Counted from the stretch's first letter, positions 43,803 through 53,331 are shown. The stretch: 64,000 nucleotides of DNA from Haloglomus irregulare (GCF_007421925.1 NZ_QMDX01000003.1:124001-188000); one strand, 5' to 3'. The notes: a model not told the origin generated them from the sequence alone. Numbers and translations are program-made.

Positions 43803-45233
43803 TCAGTCCGTCCCGGAGAGCGCCTTCCGCTCCCAGCGCGGTGCGGCCCGCGTATAGAGGCCCACACCGACGAGCCCCGCTAGGAGGCCAATGGTGACCG
43901 CGACGCCGCCGGCCTGCCACGCCGGGTAGAGCGGGTACGCGATGGCGAGGATGACCAGCGGCATGAGGACGGCCATCATCGCGAGCGTGAACAGCGCGAA
44001 GGTCGGGGTGTCGAACAGGAGCTCCGTCGGTTCCAGCCCGGCCGCGTACGCGGTGACGCCGAAGACGCACATCGCGAGCGGCGGGAAGACCGCCAGCCCG
44101 ACCAGGGCGGTGTCGTAGCCGAAGACGACCCCGCCCAGCACGAGATACGCCAGCCCGACCGGGAGCGCGAGCAGCCCGAACCCGACCAGCTTCGCCCGGA
44201 AGACCGTCGGCAGGGAGACGGGATACCGGAGGTAGAACTGCTCGTCGTCGAACTGGCAGAGCCAGTTGTACGTGGTGAACGTCCCCAGCGCGAGGATGGT
44301 CGCGACCGTCAGCCCGGGCTGGGGCCGGACCGGCACCACGTCCGGGAGATAGGCCAGGAGTACCGCCAACACCCCGAAGACCAGCCCCTGCGAGAAGACG
44401 ACCTTCCACAGCCCCCCCGAGGAGCGGGCCACGTCCAGCAGCGACTTCGAGAGCGCGCCCTGGCGGTCCAGACCGCCCAGCCGGGCGTGGAGGAAGCGGA
44501 ACCGGTCACGCGCGGTCCGGGCGGGCGTGCGCCGGTCGAACTCGAACAGCGCGATGCCCGCCGCCGTGAAGGCGACCGGCAGCAGGAGGCTCCCGAGGAC
44601 GGCGGCGGGGGTCACCCGCGAGACGAGCTGGTACGGCGTCACGCTCACGACGGCGGCACCGCGGAGCACCAGCCCGGCGACGACGACGGCCGTGACCGCC
44701 AGCGCGGCGAGCCGCGAACGGGTGTAGACCCCGACGAGGAACAGCGACAGCGCCACGCCGAGCGTGAACATCCCGCCCGCGGTGACGAAGACCAGCGGCA
44801 CGGTGGTCCACGGCACTAGCCCGAAGTACGCCAGCGGCGCCACGCCCACCGCCAGCGGCAGGATGAACAGCACCGCGTAGTAGAGCACGTCCTTGAAGAC
44901 GAACGCGACCATCAGCCGGCGGAAGGAGACGGGAAGCGTGCGGGCGGCGTACAGCAGGAGCGTCGTGTCCCCGAGCAGGTCCTCCAGCGCGTCGCGACCG
45001 ACGAGCCCGACGGTGCCGACCTGGAGTCCCAGCAGCGCGACGACGAGGTGGAGCCCACCGAGCAGGGTGTCTGCGTCGGCGTTCCCGAGCGCGAAGAACG
45101 TCGCCGTCCCGGCCGCGACGAGCGCGACGAACAGCGGGAAGCTGGCGAACCGCTTGCCGCCGAACAGCTCCGTGTGGAGCCGCCACTCCTCCCGGACCAT
45201 CCGGTCGAACAGGTAGCGGTACGGGACGCCCAT
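43803..45233 (-). CDS. ABC transporter permease
   Basis: 476-residue polytopic membrane protein with about twelve helices in two halves. The N-terminus MGVPYRYLFDRMVREEWRLH is cytoplasmic. Start ATG directly abuts the stop of the ATPase gene (45234), so the two form an operon. The type matches ABC-2-like exporters for unknown substrates in haloarchaea. No substrate-binding protein gene lies near, consistent with an exporter. Confidence 0.8.
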   Translation of the reverse strand: MGVPYRYLFDRMVREEWRLHTELFGGKRFASFPLFVALVAAGTATFFALGNADADTLLGGLHLVVALLGLQVGTVGLVGRDALEDLLGDTTLLLYAARTLPVSFRRLMVAFVFKDVLYYAVLFILPLAVGVAPLAYFGLVPWTTVPLVFVTAGGMFTLGVALSLFLVGVYTRSRLAALAVTAVVVAGLVLRGAAVVSVTPYQLVSRVTPAAVLGSLLLPVAFTAAGIALFEFDRRTPARTARDRFRFLHARLGGLDRQGALSKSLLDVARSSGGLWKVVFSQGLVFGVLAVLLAYLPDVVPVRPQPGLTVATILALGTFTTYNWLCQFDDEQFYLRYPVSLPTVFRAKLVGFGLLALPVGLAYLVLGGVVFGYDTALVGLAVFPPLAMCVFGVTAYAAGLEPTELLFDTPTFALFTLAMMAVLMPLVILAIAYPLYPAWQAGGVAVTIGLLAGLVGVGLYTRAAPRWERKALSGTD

Positions 45234-46085
45234 CTACCGGTCCCCCGTCGCTCCCCCGTCCGTCTCGGCCTCGACACCCCCCTCCTCGGCGGTCGCGGCG
45301 GGGTCGGCGGCGTCGGTCGCCAGCCCGGCCCCGACCTCGGCGCCCGCCGTCGAGTCGGCGTCGACGGCCGCGAAGAACCGGTCAAGCAGGCTCTCCTGCT
45401 CGTCCAGTTCCCGGGGGTCGAGTTCGGCGAGCAGCCGGCCGCGGTTGATGATGCCGACCCTCGTGCAGACCTCCTCGGCGGTCCCGATGAAATGGGTCGA
45501 CAGGAACAGCGTGTTCCCGTCCGCACGGTACTCCCGGAAGAACCGCTTGGTCCGCTCCTGCATGATGGGGTCGAGGTTCGTCAGCGGCTCGTCGATGAAC
45601 ACGACGTCGGGCTCGTGGAGGAACGCCTGCGTGATGAGCACCTTCTGGCGCTCCCCCTGCGAGAGGTCCGTGCACAGCGTGTCGAGCTTGTGCTCGAACT
45701 CCAGCCGGTCGGCCCAGGCGTCCACGCGCGGCCCGACGGCGCTGTCGTCCAGATTCCGCGTCGCCGCGACGAAGTCGAAGTACTCCCGCACCGTGAGGAA
45801 GGACGGCGGCCGGCCGTTCTCCGGGAGGATACCGACCGCACCCCTGGCCCGGACGGGCTCGGCGACCGGGTCGATACCGACCACCCGCGCCGACCCCTCG
45901 TCGGGCACCAGCTGCCCGGTCAGGATGTTGATAGTCGTCGACTTACCGGCCCCGTTCGGCCCCAGGAACCCGTACAGCTCCCCTCGCGGGACGGTCAGCG
46001 AGAGCTCGTCCAGCGCGGTCACGTCGCCGTAATGCCTGGCGAGCCCGTCGGTGTGGATGGCGGGCGCCCCCTCGTCACCGGTCAT
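45234..46085 (-). CDS. ABC transporter ATP-binding protein
   Basis: 283 residues. Walker A GFLGPNGAGKSTTINILTG, Q-loop-like region VGILPENGRPPSFLT (Q replaced by E), signature LSQGERQKVLITQ, Walker B VVFIDEPLTNLDP and H-loop LFLSTHFIG. The C-terminal 50 residues are disordered Ala/Asp. Partner of the permease that follows immediately. ATG 46085 is used; an in-frame GTG lies one codon earlier. Confidence 0.92.
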   Translation of the reverse strand: MTGDEGAPAIHTDGLARHYGDVTALDELSLTVPRGELYGFLGPNGAGKSTTINILTGQLVPDEGSARVVGIDPVAEPVRARGAVGILPENGRPPSFLTVREYFDFVAATRNLDDSAVGPRVDAWADRLEFEHKLDTLCTDLSQGERQKVLITQAFLHEPDVVFIDEPLTNLDPIMQERTKRFFREYRADGNTLFLSTHFIGTAEEVCTRVGIINRGRLLAELDPRELDEQESLLDRFFAAVDADSTAGAEVGAGLATDAADPAATAEEGGVEAETDGGATGDR

Positions 46086-46181
46086 CACCCGTCAGTTCGG
46101 TCCGAGACGTGGTTAACCCTGTCCCGACCCCTCGGTCCGAGCACCGACGGCAACAGTCCGAACACGACCCGGAGTATATCA

Positions 46182-46493
46182 CTATCGGTGAAACAGGTGG
46201 TGAGATATGCCGTTTCGACTCGAACGGAGAATTCTTACGCACAACGAACCGTATACGCCGGTTATAGGGCCACTCGGACTCGCCGATGGCGTTGGTGTAC
46301 TCGACGGCCCCCGCTCGGCCCGGCGGGCGCGGACCCGCCGGCCTACCAGGACCGCCACGACGGCCGCGACCGGGACAAGCGCCGCGAGTGCCATCCAGCC
46401 GCCGCGGCTGCCCCGACGCGATGTCTCGACCCCGCGCCCGTCGTTCCCGCCCCCCTCGTCGTGCAGGTGAATCCCGAACGGGGTGACCTCCAT
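46182..46493 (-). CDS. Putative single-pass membrane protein
   Basis: 103 residues starting MEVTPFGIHLHDEGGGNDGR. One hydrophobic helix (GWMALAALVPVAAVVAVLVG) followed by a basic stretch RRVRARRAERG gives a type with cytoplasmic C-terminus. The last 35 residues look less coding-like. Located upstream of the ABC genes. I do not recognise it. Confidence 0.5.
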   Translation of the reverse strand: MEVTPFGIHLHDEGGGNDGRGVETSRRGSRGGWMALAALVPVAAVVAVLVGRRVRARRAERGPSSTPTPSASPSGPITGVYGSLCVRILRSSRNGISHHLFHR

Positions 46494-46746
46494 GCCACCG
46501 GGAGGCGTCGTGAGAGCGTATCCCTTCCGTGCCGTGGCGCCGGCCTGCACGGCCCGCGGAACGGCTCGTGGTGCGTCCCCGACGCCCGGCCCAGCGTATC
46601 GGACCGCCCGTTGCGGGCGCGGTCGTGCCCGTCGATGCCCGCCGACGCCCGGCGGTCGCGCCGTCCGCGGAACCTCCACCCGTGGTCGTGCATGACGGCG
46701 CCACCGACCCTCCGGACTCTTGTGTCCCGCCCCGTTCCGTGATGGT

Positions 46747-47367
46747 ATGCCCGACGAGATCACCGTCTACTCGGACTACGTCTGCCCGTTCTGCTATCTC
46801 GGCCGCGAGTCGCTCCGCCGCTACCAGGCGACGCGCGAGGAGCCCCTGGCGATCGACTGGCACCCGTTCGACCTCCGGTCGAACAAGCGCCGCCCCGACG
46901 GCTCCATCGACCACTCGGTCGACGACGGGAAGGACGAGTCGTACTTCGAGCAGGCCCGCGAGAACGTCCGCCGGCTACAGGAGCGCTACGACGTCGAGAT
47001 GACCCTGGAGATCGCGACGGAGGTCGACTCCCTGCCCGCGCAGGTCGTCTCCTACCGCGTGCAGCAGGCCGACCCGTACGAGACGTGGCTCGCGTTCGAC
47101 GAGGCGCTGCTGGCCGCGCTCTGGGAGGACGGCCGCGATATCGGCGACGAGGCCGTGCTGACCGATATCGCCGCGGACGCCGGCCTCGACCCCGAGACCG
47201 TGGGCGAGGCGCTGGCCGACGAGGCGCTGCGCGCGGAGCTGCACGACGCGTTCGAGGCGGCCCACGGCGCCGGCGTGACGGGCGTCCCGACGTTCGCCTC
47301 CGACGGCTACGCGGCCCGCGGTGCCGTCCCGCCGGAGCAGATCGAGCGGCTGGTCGAGGGCGCCTGA
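46747..47367 (+). CDS. DsbA family oxidoreductase (FrnE-like)
   Basis: 206 residues of the DsbA/2-hydroxychromene-2-carboxylate isomerase fold. Active-site CPFC occurs in EITVYSDYVCPFCYLGRESL, with the cis-proline loop GVTGVPTFASDGYAARGAVP near residue 180. No signal peptide, so cytoplasmic thiol redox function. ATG 46747 is chosen over an upstream in-frame start. Confidence 0.9.
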   Translation: MPDEITVYSDYVCPFCYLGRESLRRYQATREEPLAIDWHPFDLRSNKRRPDGSIDHSVDDGKDESYFEQARENVRRLQERYDVEMTLEIATEVDSLPAQVVSYRVQQADPYETWLAFDEALLAALWEDGRDIGDEAVLTDIAADAGLDPETVGEALADEALRAELHDAFEAAHGAGVTGVPTFASDGYAARGAVPPEQIERLVEGA

Positions 47368-47407
47368 GTCCCGGACACTCTTCCGGGCCCCACGCCTCAA
47401 TCCGACC

Positions 47408-48421
47408 GTGCTTCCCGCGCCGCTGAGCCGCGCCGTCGCCACCGTCATCAGCGTCGTCTGGAACCGCGCGGCGCGGCGGCCGCGGCTCCCCCTCCGACTC
47501 GTCCTGACCGCCGTTGTCGCCGCCCTGCTCTCCGGGATCGCGGCCCTCGGCGTCGGCCTCATCGCAGGCGGCGGGTCGGGCGGTCCCCTCCCGGGCATCG
47601 ACTCCGGGCCGGTCCTGCAGGTCGCAGGTGCGGTACTCGCGGCCGTCGGCGTGACGGCGGTCGTCGCCATCGCCGGGGTCGCCATCGACCGTCGCCGGCT
47701 GGCGGACTTCGGCCTCCACCTCGACCGCGACTGGTGGCTCGACTGTGCCTTCGGCGCGGCGCTCGGTCTGGCGCTGATAACGGGGGTCTTCCTCGTCGGC
47801 GTCGGCGCGGCCTGGTTCCGGGTGACCGGCCTCGTCGTCACGGCCGCCGGCGCCTCCGCGGTCGGGCTCGCCGCCGGCTATCTGGTCCTCTTCGCCGCCG
47901 TCTCTGTCGCCGAGGAGCTCGCCGTCCGGGGCTATCTCCTGACGAACCTCGCCGAGGGGCTCCGGGTCGGCCCCGTCGGCGGTTCCGTCGCGCTCGGGGG
48001 CGCGGTGCTCGCCACGTCGGCACTGTTCGGCCTGCTGCACGCCGGCAACCCGAGCGCCACCGCCGCCAGCACGGCCACCATCGGTCTCGCGGGCCTCTTC
48101 CTGGCCGCGGGCTACGCGCTCACGGGCGAGTTGGCCATCCCGCTCGGCCTGCACTTCACCTGGAACTACGCGCAGGGCGTGCTGTTCGGCTTCCCCGTCA
48201 GCGGGCTCCGGCTGGGCGTGGCGGTCGTCGAAACCCGGGAGACGGGGCCCGACCTCGTCACCGGTGGCCCGTTCGGCCCGGAGGCGGGGTTGCTGGGCGT
48301 CGCCGCCATCCTCGTCGGGACCGCGGCCATCGCGCTGTGGGTCCGGTGGCGGACGGGAGCGCCCGGTCCCGCCGCGGCGGTGTGGACGCCGGACCTGCGG
48401 TGGCGGTCGCCCGAGGAGTGA
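47408..48421 (+). CDS. CPBP family intramembrane metalloprotease
   Basis: 337 residues with about eight helices. The CAAX protease/bacteriocin-processing motifs are present: SVAEELAVRGYLLTNL (EExxxR), SALFGLLHAGNPSA (FxxLH) and HFTWNYAQG (HxxxN). GTG start MLPAPLSRAVATVISVVWNR. Substrates unknown. It follows the DsbA-like gene by about 40 bases on the same strand. Confidence 0.88.
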   Translation: MLPAPLSRAVATVISVVWNRAARRPRLPLRLVLTAVVAALLSGIAALGVGLIAGGGSGGPLPGIDSGPVLQVAGAVLAAVGVTAVVAIAGVAIDRRRLADFGLHLDRDWWLDCAFGAALGLALITGVFLVGVGAAWFRVTGLVVTAAGASAVGLAAGYLVLFAAVSVAEELAVRGYLLTNLAEGLRVGPVGGSVALGGAVLATSALFGLLHAGNPSATAASTATIGLAGLFLAAGYALTGELAIPLGLHFTWNYAQGVLFGFPVSGLRLGVAVVETRETGPDLVTGGPFGPEAGLLGVAAILVGTAAIALWVRWRTGAPGPAAAVWTPDLRWRSPEE

Positions 48422-48431
48422 CCGGCCCGGC

Positions 48432-49032
48432 TCAGAACCCGCCCCAGCGCATGTACACCATCACGACGATGATACTCAACTGGAACAGACCCTGGACACC
48501 CGCCAGCTTCGCGTTGCGCAGCCCGATGGCGCCGATCCGCTCCGTGTCCGGCTCCGGCGAGGTCATCTCCCTGTACATCAGCACCTCCCCCGGCAGCAGG
48601 ACGCCGAAGCCGAGCACGCTCAGCACGACGATGATAGCCAGCGACACCGCGACGACCGGCGTCGTCATGGCGAACGCGGGGAGCGTGGTGGCGAGGTAGG
48701 CGACGCTCCCGGCCGTGGCGACCCCGAAGACGGCCTGCCAGCGCCGGTCGCCGAACGCCCGGAACTGGTGCCCGATGAGCAGCAGGGCGGGCACGACGAT
48801 GGCGACGTTCAGCAGCGCTAGCCACGGGTCGGCGTTCGGGAAGTAGCCCAGCCGCAGCGCCAGGGTGATGCCGCCGACGATGGTCACCAGGGCCAGTACC
48901 GGCATCAGGAAGGTCATCTTCGGCGTGAACCGCCGGAACACGTCGGCCCGTGCCTCGGGGTCCAGACCACCCAGGACCGGTCCCAGGACCGCGGCCATGA
49001 ACAGGTCGATACCCGTCCACAGCACCCCCGCC
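48432..49032 (-). pseudogene. C-terminal part of a membrane-protein gene split by element insertion
   Basis: From GTG 49025 it reads VLWTGIDLFMAAVLGPVLGG and continues with five or more hydrophobic segments to MRWGGF. It lacks a normal N-terminus. The missing 44 codons, ending HTYVHVMAGVLW, lie at 56396-56528 on the same strand; the two parts share the 17-bp repeat encoding GVLW. Reconstituted, the gene would encode about 238 residues with MGEQANPAFAAGAVAV at its start. The C-terminal part could still be translated from GTG 49025. The family is an uncharacterised haloarchaeal membrane protein. Confidence 0.85.
49016..49032 (+). repeat. Left attachment site (att core)
   Basis: TCCACAGCACCCCCGCC, identical to 56396-56412. 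The flanking bases differ on both sides, so the core is exactly 17 bp. It lies 185 bases before the integrase start. Confidence 0.85.
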
Positions 49033-49049
49033 GTCCTGTGGCATATCGC

Positions 49050-49105
49050 GATTCCCCTACAAATAGTTTGGGCAAGCCTGAAATACTATGATTCCGGTAC
49101 AAATG
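49050..49105 (+). repeat. Direct repeats between att and integrase
   Basis: GATTCCCCTACAAATA (49050) and GATTCCGGTACAAATG (49090) are 40 bases apart, about four helical turns. They are candidates for integrase arm-type sites or for a regulator of int. Confidence 0.45.
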
Positions 49106-49216
49106 GGGGCGAATCTTCCCACGTGGTTATATGTCTCCCGACCCCAGTTCCGATAGACCGGGGCGGTGCCTGGTCCTCCGGCCGGCCGGCGGGTGTCGGC
49201 GCGGAGCTACGTCGCA

Positions 49217-50461
49217 ATGTCAACTGAACCCGACAGCGAGACTCGTACAGACAACGAAAGCGACTCACTTGACGACCTCAATGAAGGGGTCGTAGACGCC
49301 GTAGCGGACAAAGTAGCCGACAGAGTATCCGGGACCGTTCGTGACGAACTCGGCGAGGATCTGGAGCCCCAACGACCGGACGATGACGTATTCCATGACT
49401 TCCTTGACGATGCCGGCTACCGATCCAGCTCCGAACGGGATCACCGCAAGTCATGGGACACGTTCCGATCGTGGTTCCGTCAGTCGCCGAATGACCACCT
49501 CTCCGATATCGGAACCTCTGACATCGCGTCCTACAAGTCCTACATCCCCGGAGACGATGTGACGGTCAATGGCAACATGGAAAACACCAAGCAGTTCATC
49601 GACTGGTGCCAGGTCCGCGACTACGTCACCGACGAGATCGACGGCGACGACTGGCAGCAGTTGTACCCGGACCTCTCGTCCGAGGATCTCCAGCGTGACG
49701 AGTATCTCGATGCCGACCGTGGTGTCGAAATCATGGAGTGGCTGGAGAGCGAGCGGAAAGGCACCCGAGAACACGTCGCCTTCATCCTGACCTTCCGGCT
49801 CGGGCTCCGGAAGTCTGCTTGTCTAGCTCTCGACGACGGGCATCTACACTATGATGGCAACGCCCAACACTGCGACTGCCCGCACGACATCGACGGACAC
49901 CACCTCCGGCTTCGGAACCGTCCCGAGTTGGGTGGACCCGACAGCGACGGACTACCACTGAAGAAGCGAGGCGATAGCGAGCCGGACGATCGGTATATCC
50001 CGCTCCGCTCGGAGACGTTCAACGCGATCCAGTCCTATCGGGAGGAGCGAGGTCGAGCCGACGAATCCGACCAGTTCGGCCTCCGCGGGTTGCTACAGAC
50101 GAAGCAGTCGGCCCGGATGAAGTCGGCGAACGGACACGGATCTCCGCTGTACCGGGAGATCTGCTGGGTTACGTCGCCGGCGACGTACGCTGAAGAGTGC
50201 TACTGTTCGTTCTGCCGGGATCGGGAGGGACGGTTGAGTCGCAAGGTAGCGTCCAAATGCGAAAACTCGCGCGGTCCCCACGCCGTGCGCCACGGTGCCA
50301 TCACTCACGCGTTCAACCGGATGTCTGATCCCGACACGAATCTGACTCCGGAGTCGCTGTCGCATCGGGTTGGCACCTCCGTCCCGACCTTGAAACAAGT
50401 CTACGATCGAGCCGACGCGAAGGAAAAGTACGAGCGACATCGGGACAACCTCATCGGCTGA
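49217..50461 (+). CDS. Tyrosine recombinase / integrase
   Basis: 414 residues. The acidic N-terminus is followed by a SAM-like core-binding domain (HRKSWDTFRSWFRQSPNDHL, SDIGTSDIASYKSYI, about 85-160). The catalytic domain has arginine I in ILTFRLGLRKSACLALDD (about 200), an inserted CxC/zinc-like segment (HCDCPHDIDGHH; CYCSFCRDREG), HAVRHGAITHAF (His-x-x-Arg, about 360) and tyrosine in TLKQVYDRADAK. All catalytic residues are visible, so it is probably active. Adjacent to the left att site; catalyses element integration. Confidence 0.9.
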   Translation: MSTEPDSETRTDNESDSLDDLNEGVVDAVADKVADRVSGTVRDELGEDLEPQRPDDDVFHDFLDDAGYRSSSERDHRKSWDTFRSWFRQSPNDHLSDIGTSDIASYKSYIPGDDVTVNGNMENTKQFIDWCQVRDYVTDEIDGDDWQQLYPDLSSEDLQRDEYLDADRGVEIMEWLESERKGTREHVAFILTFRLGLRKSACLALDDGHLHYDGNAQHCDCPHDIDGHHLRLRNRPELGGPDSDGLPLKKRGDSEPDDRYIPLRSETFNAIQSYREERGRADESDQFGLRGLLQTKQSARMKSANGHGSPLYREICWVTSPATYAEECYCSFCRDREGRLSRKVASKCENSRGPHAVRHGAITHAFNRMSDPDTNLTPESLSHRVGTSVPTLKQVYDRADAKEKYERHRDNLIG

Positions 50462-50481
50462 TCCCTCCGTTTCGGATCGAG
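50462..50481 (-). repeat. ORB-like half-repeat after the integrase
   Basis: Minus strand GATCCGAAACGGAGGGAT, directly after the integrase stop. It matches the GAAACGGAGGG core found near oriC1 and polD1 but has no clear left half. Confidence 0.3.
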
Positions 50482-50520
50482 CCGACTCCCGAAACCCAAC
50501 CTGAGGAAGAGCGAGCGTGG

Positions 50521-50833
50521 TCACTCCGCCGGTCGGAGATCGAGCCCGTCAGACCGGACAACGGCCTTCACAGTCTCGTCCGGCTCCCGAAGAGGGCTCG
50601 CGTACGACTGCCGACACACTCCTGTCAGTGGGCCGTCATGCGCCCGTAGATCGACGCCATCGGTCTCGCCGATCCCGCCGTCGATTCCGAGACCGGCGTC
50701 GCGCATGATCCCGACGATGGTCGGCGCCACGTCGAGCAGCCGTGGATTCGCGTCGGTGTCGACGCGGATCCCGTCGACGGCCGTGTGACAGAGTCCCACG
50801 GGAACCGTGTGACGCCGTCGGCCGGGACGGCTC
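50521..50833 (-). pseudogene. C-terminal sulfatase fragment
   Basis: Reads VGLCHTAVDGIRVDTDANPR LLDVAPTIVGIMRDAGLGID and ends in DGLDLRPAE. It matches the end part of the neighbouring sulfatase-like gene (CHTAVDGTRVDTDMNPRLLD) and lacks all upstream domains. Sequence before 50833 does not continue the homology. DNA at 50704-50832 is a close direct repeat of 51585-51714. Confidence 0.75.
50704..50832 (+). repeat. Direct repeat copy A (sulfatase C-terminal region)
   Basis: About 130 bases, roughly 85 percent identical by eye to 51585-51714, starting CATGATCCCGACGATGGTCG. Copies A and B bracket the membrane-protein gene at 51024. Confidence 0.8.
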
Positions 50834-51023
50834 ACAGAGTACCGCAGGGAGGGTACTGAACCGACTGTAATCTCGGATCGCTGTGACGTGTCGCAGCAGG
50901 TTCTCGAACGGAACCACAACCAGATGGCGGAGGGAGAAAAATGGAACAGAGACGGGAATACCTGCAGGAAACAGCGGTTACTCTATCCATCAGAACTACT
51001 TCAGATGATTTCAATTAATATCC

Positions 51024-51563
51024 ATGGCACGAGTCACGACATCTGAGGCAGTTCGCTACGGATTCTCGTTAATAGCTTTTGGAATTACAATCGCACTCTC
51101 GGTCGCAGTAATCATTGTAGTCGGAATAAACGCAGGAGACGCGTTGGCGGGGCTGAGTGTACTTGTTGCGATAACAATAGTTTACGCTGCTGTTATCGGT
51201 TCAGTGTACAAGGTAATCGCCGATGGCGTTCAGCGGGGCATGGAGGGAGTACGTGCCGACGAAGAGGTTCTGTCAAGCGGGAGCCAGGGAGTTCGAGATG
51301 AGCAAGCCGATAAAATGAATTATGCTGTGCAGGAAGCTCTGGCCTGGTATGAGACGGTGTCTGATCGCAGCCAAGCGGTCAATGACATCAAAAGAAGGTT
51401 CGAGACAGTGGATACGGTTTCAGAACTAACCACGGATGAACTGGGGCTGATTATCAAGGCGATAGACGGGTACACCGACAACATCGGTCAGTCCGACTCG
51501 ATGAACAAAGCTCGACAAGCGATAGTGCGACAGTGGGAGGATAAGACAGGAGAAAAATATTGA
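51024..51563 (+). CDS. Two-helix membrane protein of unknown function
   Basis: 179 residues, distinctly AT-richer than its surroundings. Two hydrophobic helices (FSLIAFGITIALSVAVIIVV and LSVLVAITIVYAAVIGSVYK) precede a soluble helical domain (NYAVQEALAWYETVSDRSQA, ELTTDELGLIIKAIDGYTDN). Overlaps the artificial 3' extension of the sulfatase pseudogene on the other strand. Composition and position between direct repeats suggest separate acquisition. Not recognised. Confidence 0.7.
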   Translation: MARVTTSEAVRYGFSLIAFGITIALSVAVIIVVGINAGDALAGLSVLVAITIVYAAVIGSVYKVIADGVQRGMEGVRADEEVLSSGSQGVRDEQADKMNYAVQEALAWYETVSDRSQAVNDIKRRFETVDTVSELTTDELGLIIKAIDGYTDNIGQSDSMNKARQAIVRQWEDKTGEKY

Positions 51564-52451
51564 CAACTGGAGCCCGGCGTGTTTCATGATCCCGAGAATG
51601 GTCGGTGTCACATCGAGCAGCCGTGGATTCATGTCTGTGTCGACGCGGGTCCCGTCGACGGCCGTGTGACAGAGCTCCACGGGAACACGTGCGACGCTGT
51701 CGGCCGGGACGGTTCCGTCGTGTCCCGGCGGACCGTCGTGCGGAGTCGTTAGCGACTCGCCATGATCGGCGACGACGATGAACAGCGTGTCCTCGAAGAC
51801 GCCGATGTCCCGCAGTCGATCGAGGAAGATCCGATGCGCGCTTCTCGACAGACGGACTGCTGTTCGGTAGTCCGCTCGTGGCTCGTCGTTCGGATCCCAC
51901 GACGGCAGCCAGTCGGCCGGTGCGGACACCATCGGCGCGCAGTTGTGCACGATCATGTCGTGGACGAAGGCGAGATCGTGGTCGCCGACGACTGCCGGAT
52001 CGGCGTCGGCTTGTGGATCCAACTCGGTGGACGGCATCCAGTCTTCACCGTCGCTCTCGACTCGTGCGCCCGGTCGTCGTAGCTCCAGTATCAAGTTATG
52101 GAATCCCAGCGTCGCTTGTTCGTTTGACAGCAGTGCCGTCAGGATCCGTCCTCCGATCCGCAACGCCGTGCCGTGAGACAGTGAGACACTGTCCGTCGCC
52201 GACAGCAACGTCCGACTGCTGGCGGACATGCCGGTTCCGTCGACGCCGTGCGTCTCGGGTCGGTCGCCAGTGAATATGCTCGTCACGGACTGCGGTGTCG
52301 TGGTCGACGGAGCGACGGACCGGAACCAGCGACCGTCTGGATAGATCTCGCGGAACGGGTCGGACTCATCGAATCGCAATGCGTCAACTACGACGACTGC
52401 CACACGGTCGGTCGTGTCCACCACATCATCAGGCAGATCGAGAATCGACAT
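51426..52451 (-). pseudogene. Sulfatase-like gene, 3' end replaced
   Basis: From ATG 52451: MSILDLPDDVVDTTDRVAVV, VDALRFDESDPFREIYPDGR, then STTTPQSVTSIFTGDRPETH and the metal-binding FIVVADHGESLTTPHDGPPG. This is an alkaline-phosphatase-superfamily sulfatase-like protein. Homology ends near TPTILGIMKHAGL (about 51590); the remaining frame to 51426 is antisense to the membrane-protein gene at 51024 and not sulfatase-like. The missing end resembles the fragment at 50521-50833. Confidence 0.75.
51585..51714 (+). repeat. Direct repeat copy B (sulfatase C-terminal region)
   Basis: Starts CATGATCCCGAGAATGGTCG. Same orientation as copy A at 50704. Confidence 0.8.
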
Positions 52452-52638
52452 GCGACAGACCGGGGTAGAATACTTGTCGAGTCGGCACGGTCGGCCCACA
52501 CTCAGCCCCTCGATTTCGACCGGTTCAGCGGACCCGACATCGTCCGGCTTACCCAAGTTTCCGGACTCATCTCGACTGGACTGGGAGTGACGCCGAGCAA
52601 GGAATAACTACTTTGTGCGGACAGACGGTCTGGACGGT

Positions 52639-53331
52639 ATGGTCGGCCGTCGGGAACTTCTGGGTGGACTTGGACTGCTGGGAGCTGGTGGAGTCGGAGG
52701 CTGGGCGTTCGCGACCGACAACCTACCTCCGTTCATCAGTGACCCGATCTCGTCTACCACGCCGGAGGGTCCCCGCTCGGTCGGCGAGACGGCGACGATT
52801 GGTCCGCTTGAGATAACGATAACTGATTTCGCCACGACCCAGGCAGCGACCTTCATCGCGGGACGTACGAGCGAGCAGTGGGAAGCACCCAGTGGAGCGA
52901 AACTTGCGCTGTTCCGGCTCTCGATCACGAACTCCGATATCGACGAGCATGAAGGCCCAGCGTTCAATACCCAGAATTATGGCACGATAAAGAAGGACCC
53001 GGACAAAATCTACATCGCCGGAGTGAACGACATCCGTGTCTACGGGGACGATGAGGGCGCTGTACTACCGGATCTTGAGTTCCAAAGCGCCCACGAGCGA
53101 GTCGTCACGTACGACCGTACGCTGCCACTCTACCCGACTCCCGGTGCTGGAAACGGACCATTCGTCAGTCCCGATGGCGAGGTCACGGGCTGGGCGTACG
53201 GCCTGATCGAGAGCGCCCAGACGCCCGAGCTTCGAGTCCAGACCGAGGGTGGATCGGCACGATGGGCAGCAACGACGACCAACCCAGACCGCACGCCTGC
53301 AGACAAGACAAGCTCGCCGGTCGAGATTTGA
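52639..53331 (+). CDS. Tat-exported protein with DUF4352-like beta domain
   Basis: 230 residues. MVGRRELLGGLGLLGAGGVG carries a twin-arginine signal (GRRELL) without an obvious lipobox cysteine. The mature part (VGETATIGPLEITITDFATT, KLALFRLSITNSDIDEHEGP) has the layout of DUF4352/telomeric-repeat-like immunoglobulin folds found in extracellular proteins. The 3' third overlaps, in antisense, the Rep gene's C-terminal coding region. GTG 52615 is an alternative start, less likely since it places residues before the Tat motif. Confidence 0.65.
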   Translation: MVGRRELLGGLGLLGAGGVGGWAFATDNLPPFISDPISSTTPEGPRSVGETATIGPLEITITDFATTQAATFIAGRTSEQWEAPSGAKLALFRLSITNSDIDEHEGPAFNTQNYGTIKKDPDKIYIAGVNDIRVYGDDEGAVLPDLEFQSAHERVVTYDRTLPLYPTPGAGNGPFVSPDGEVTGWAYGLIESAQTPELRVQTEGGSARWAATTTNPDRTPADKTSSPVEI

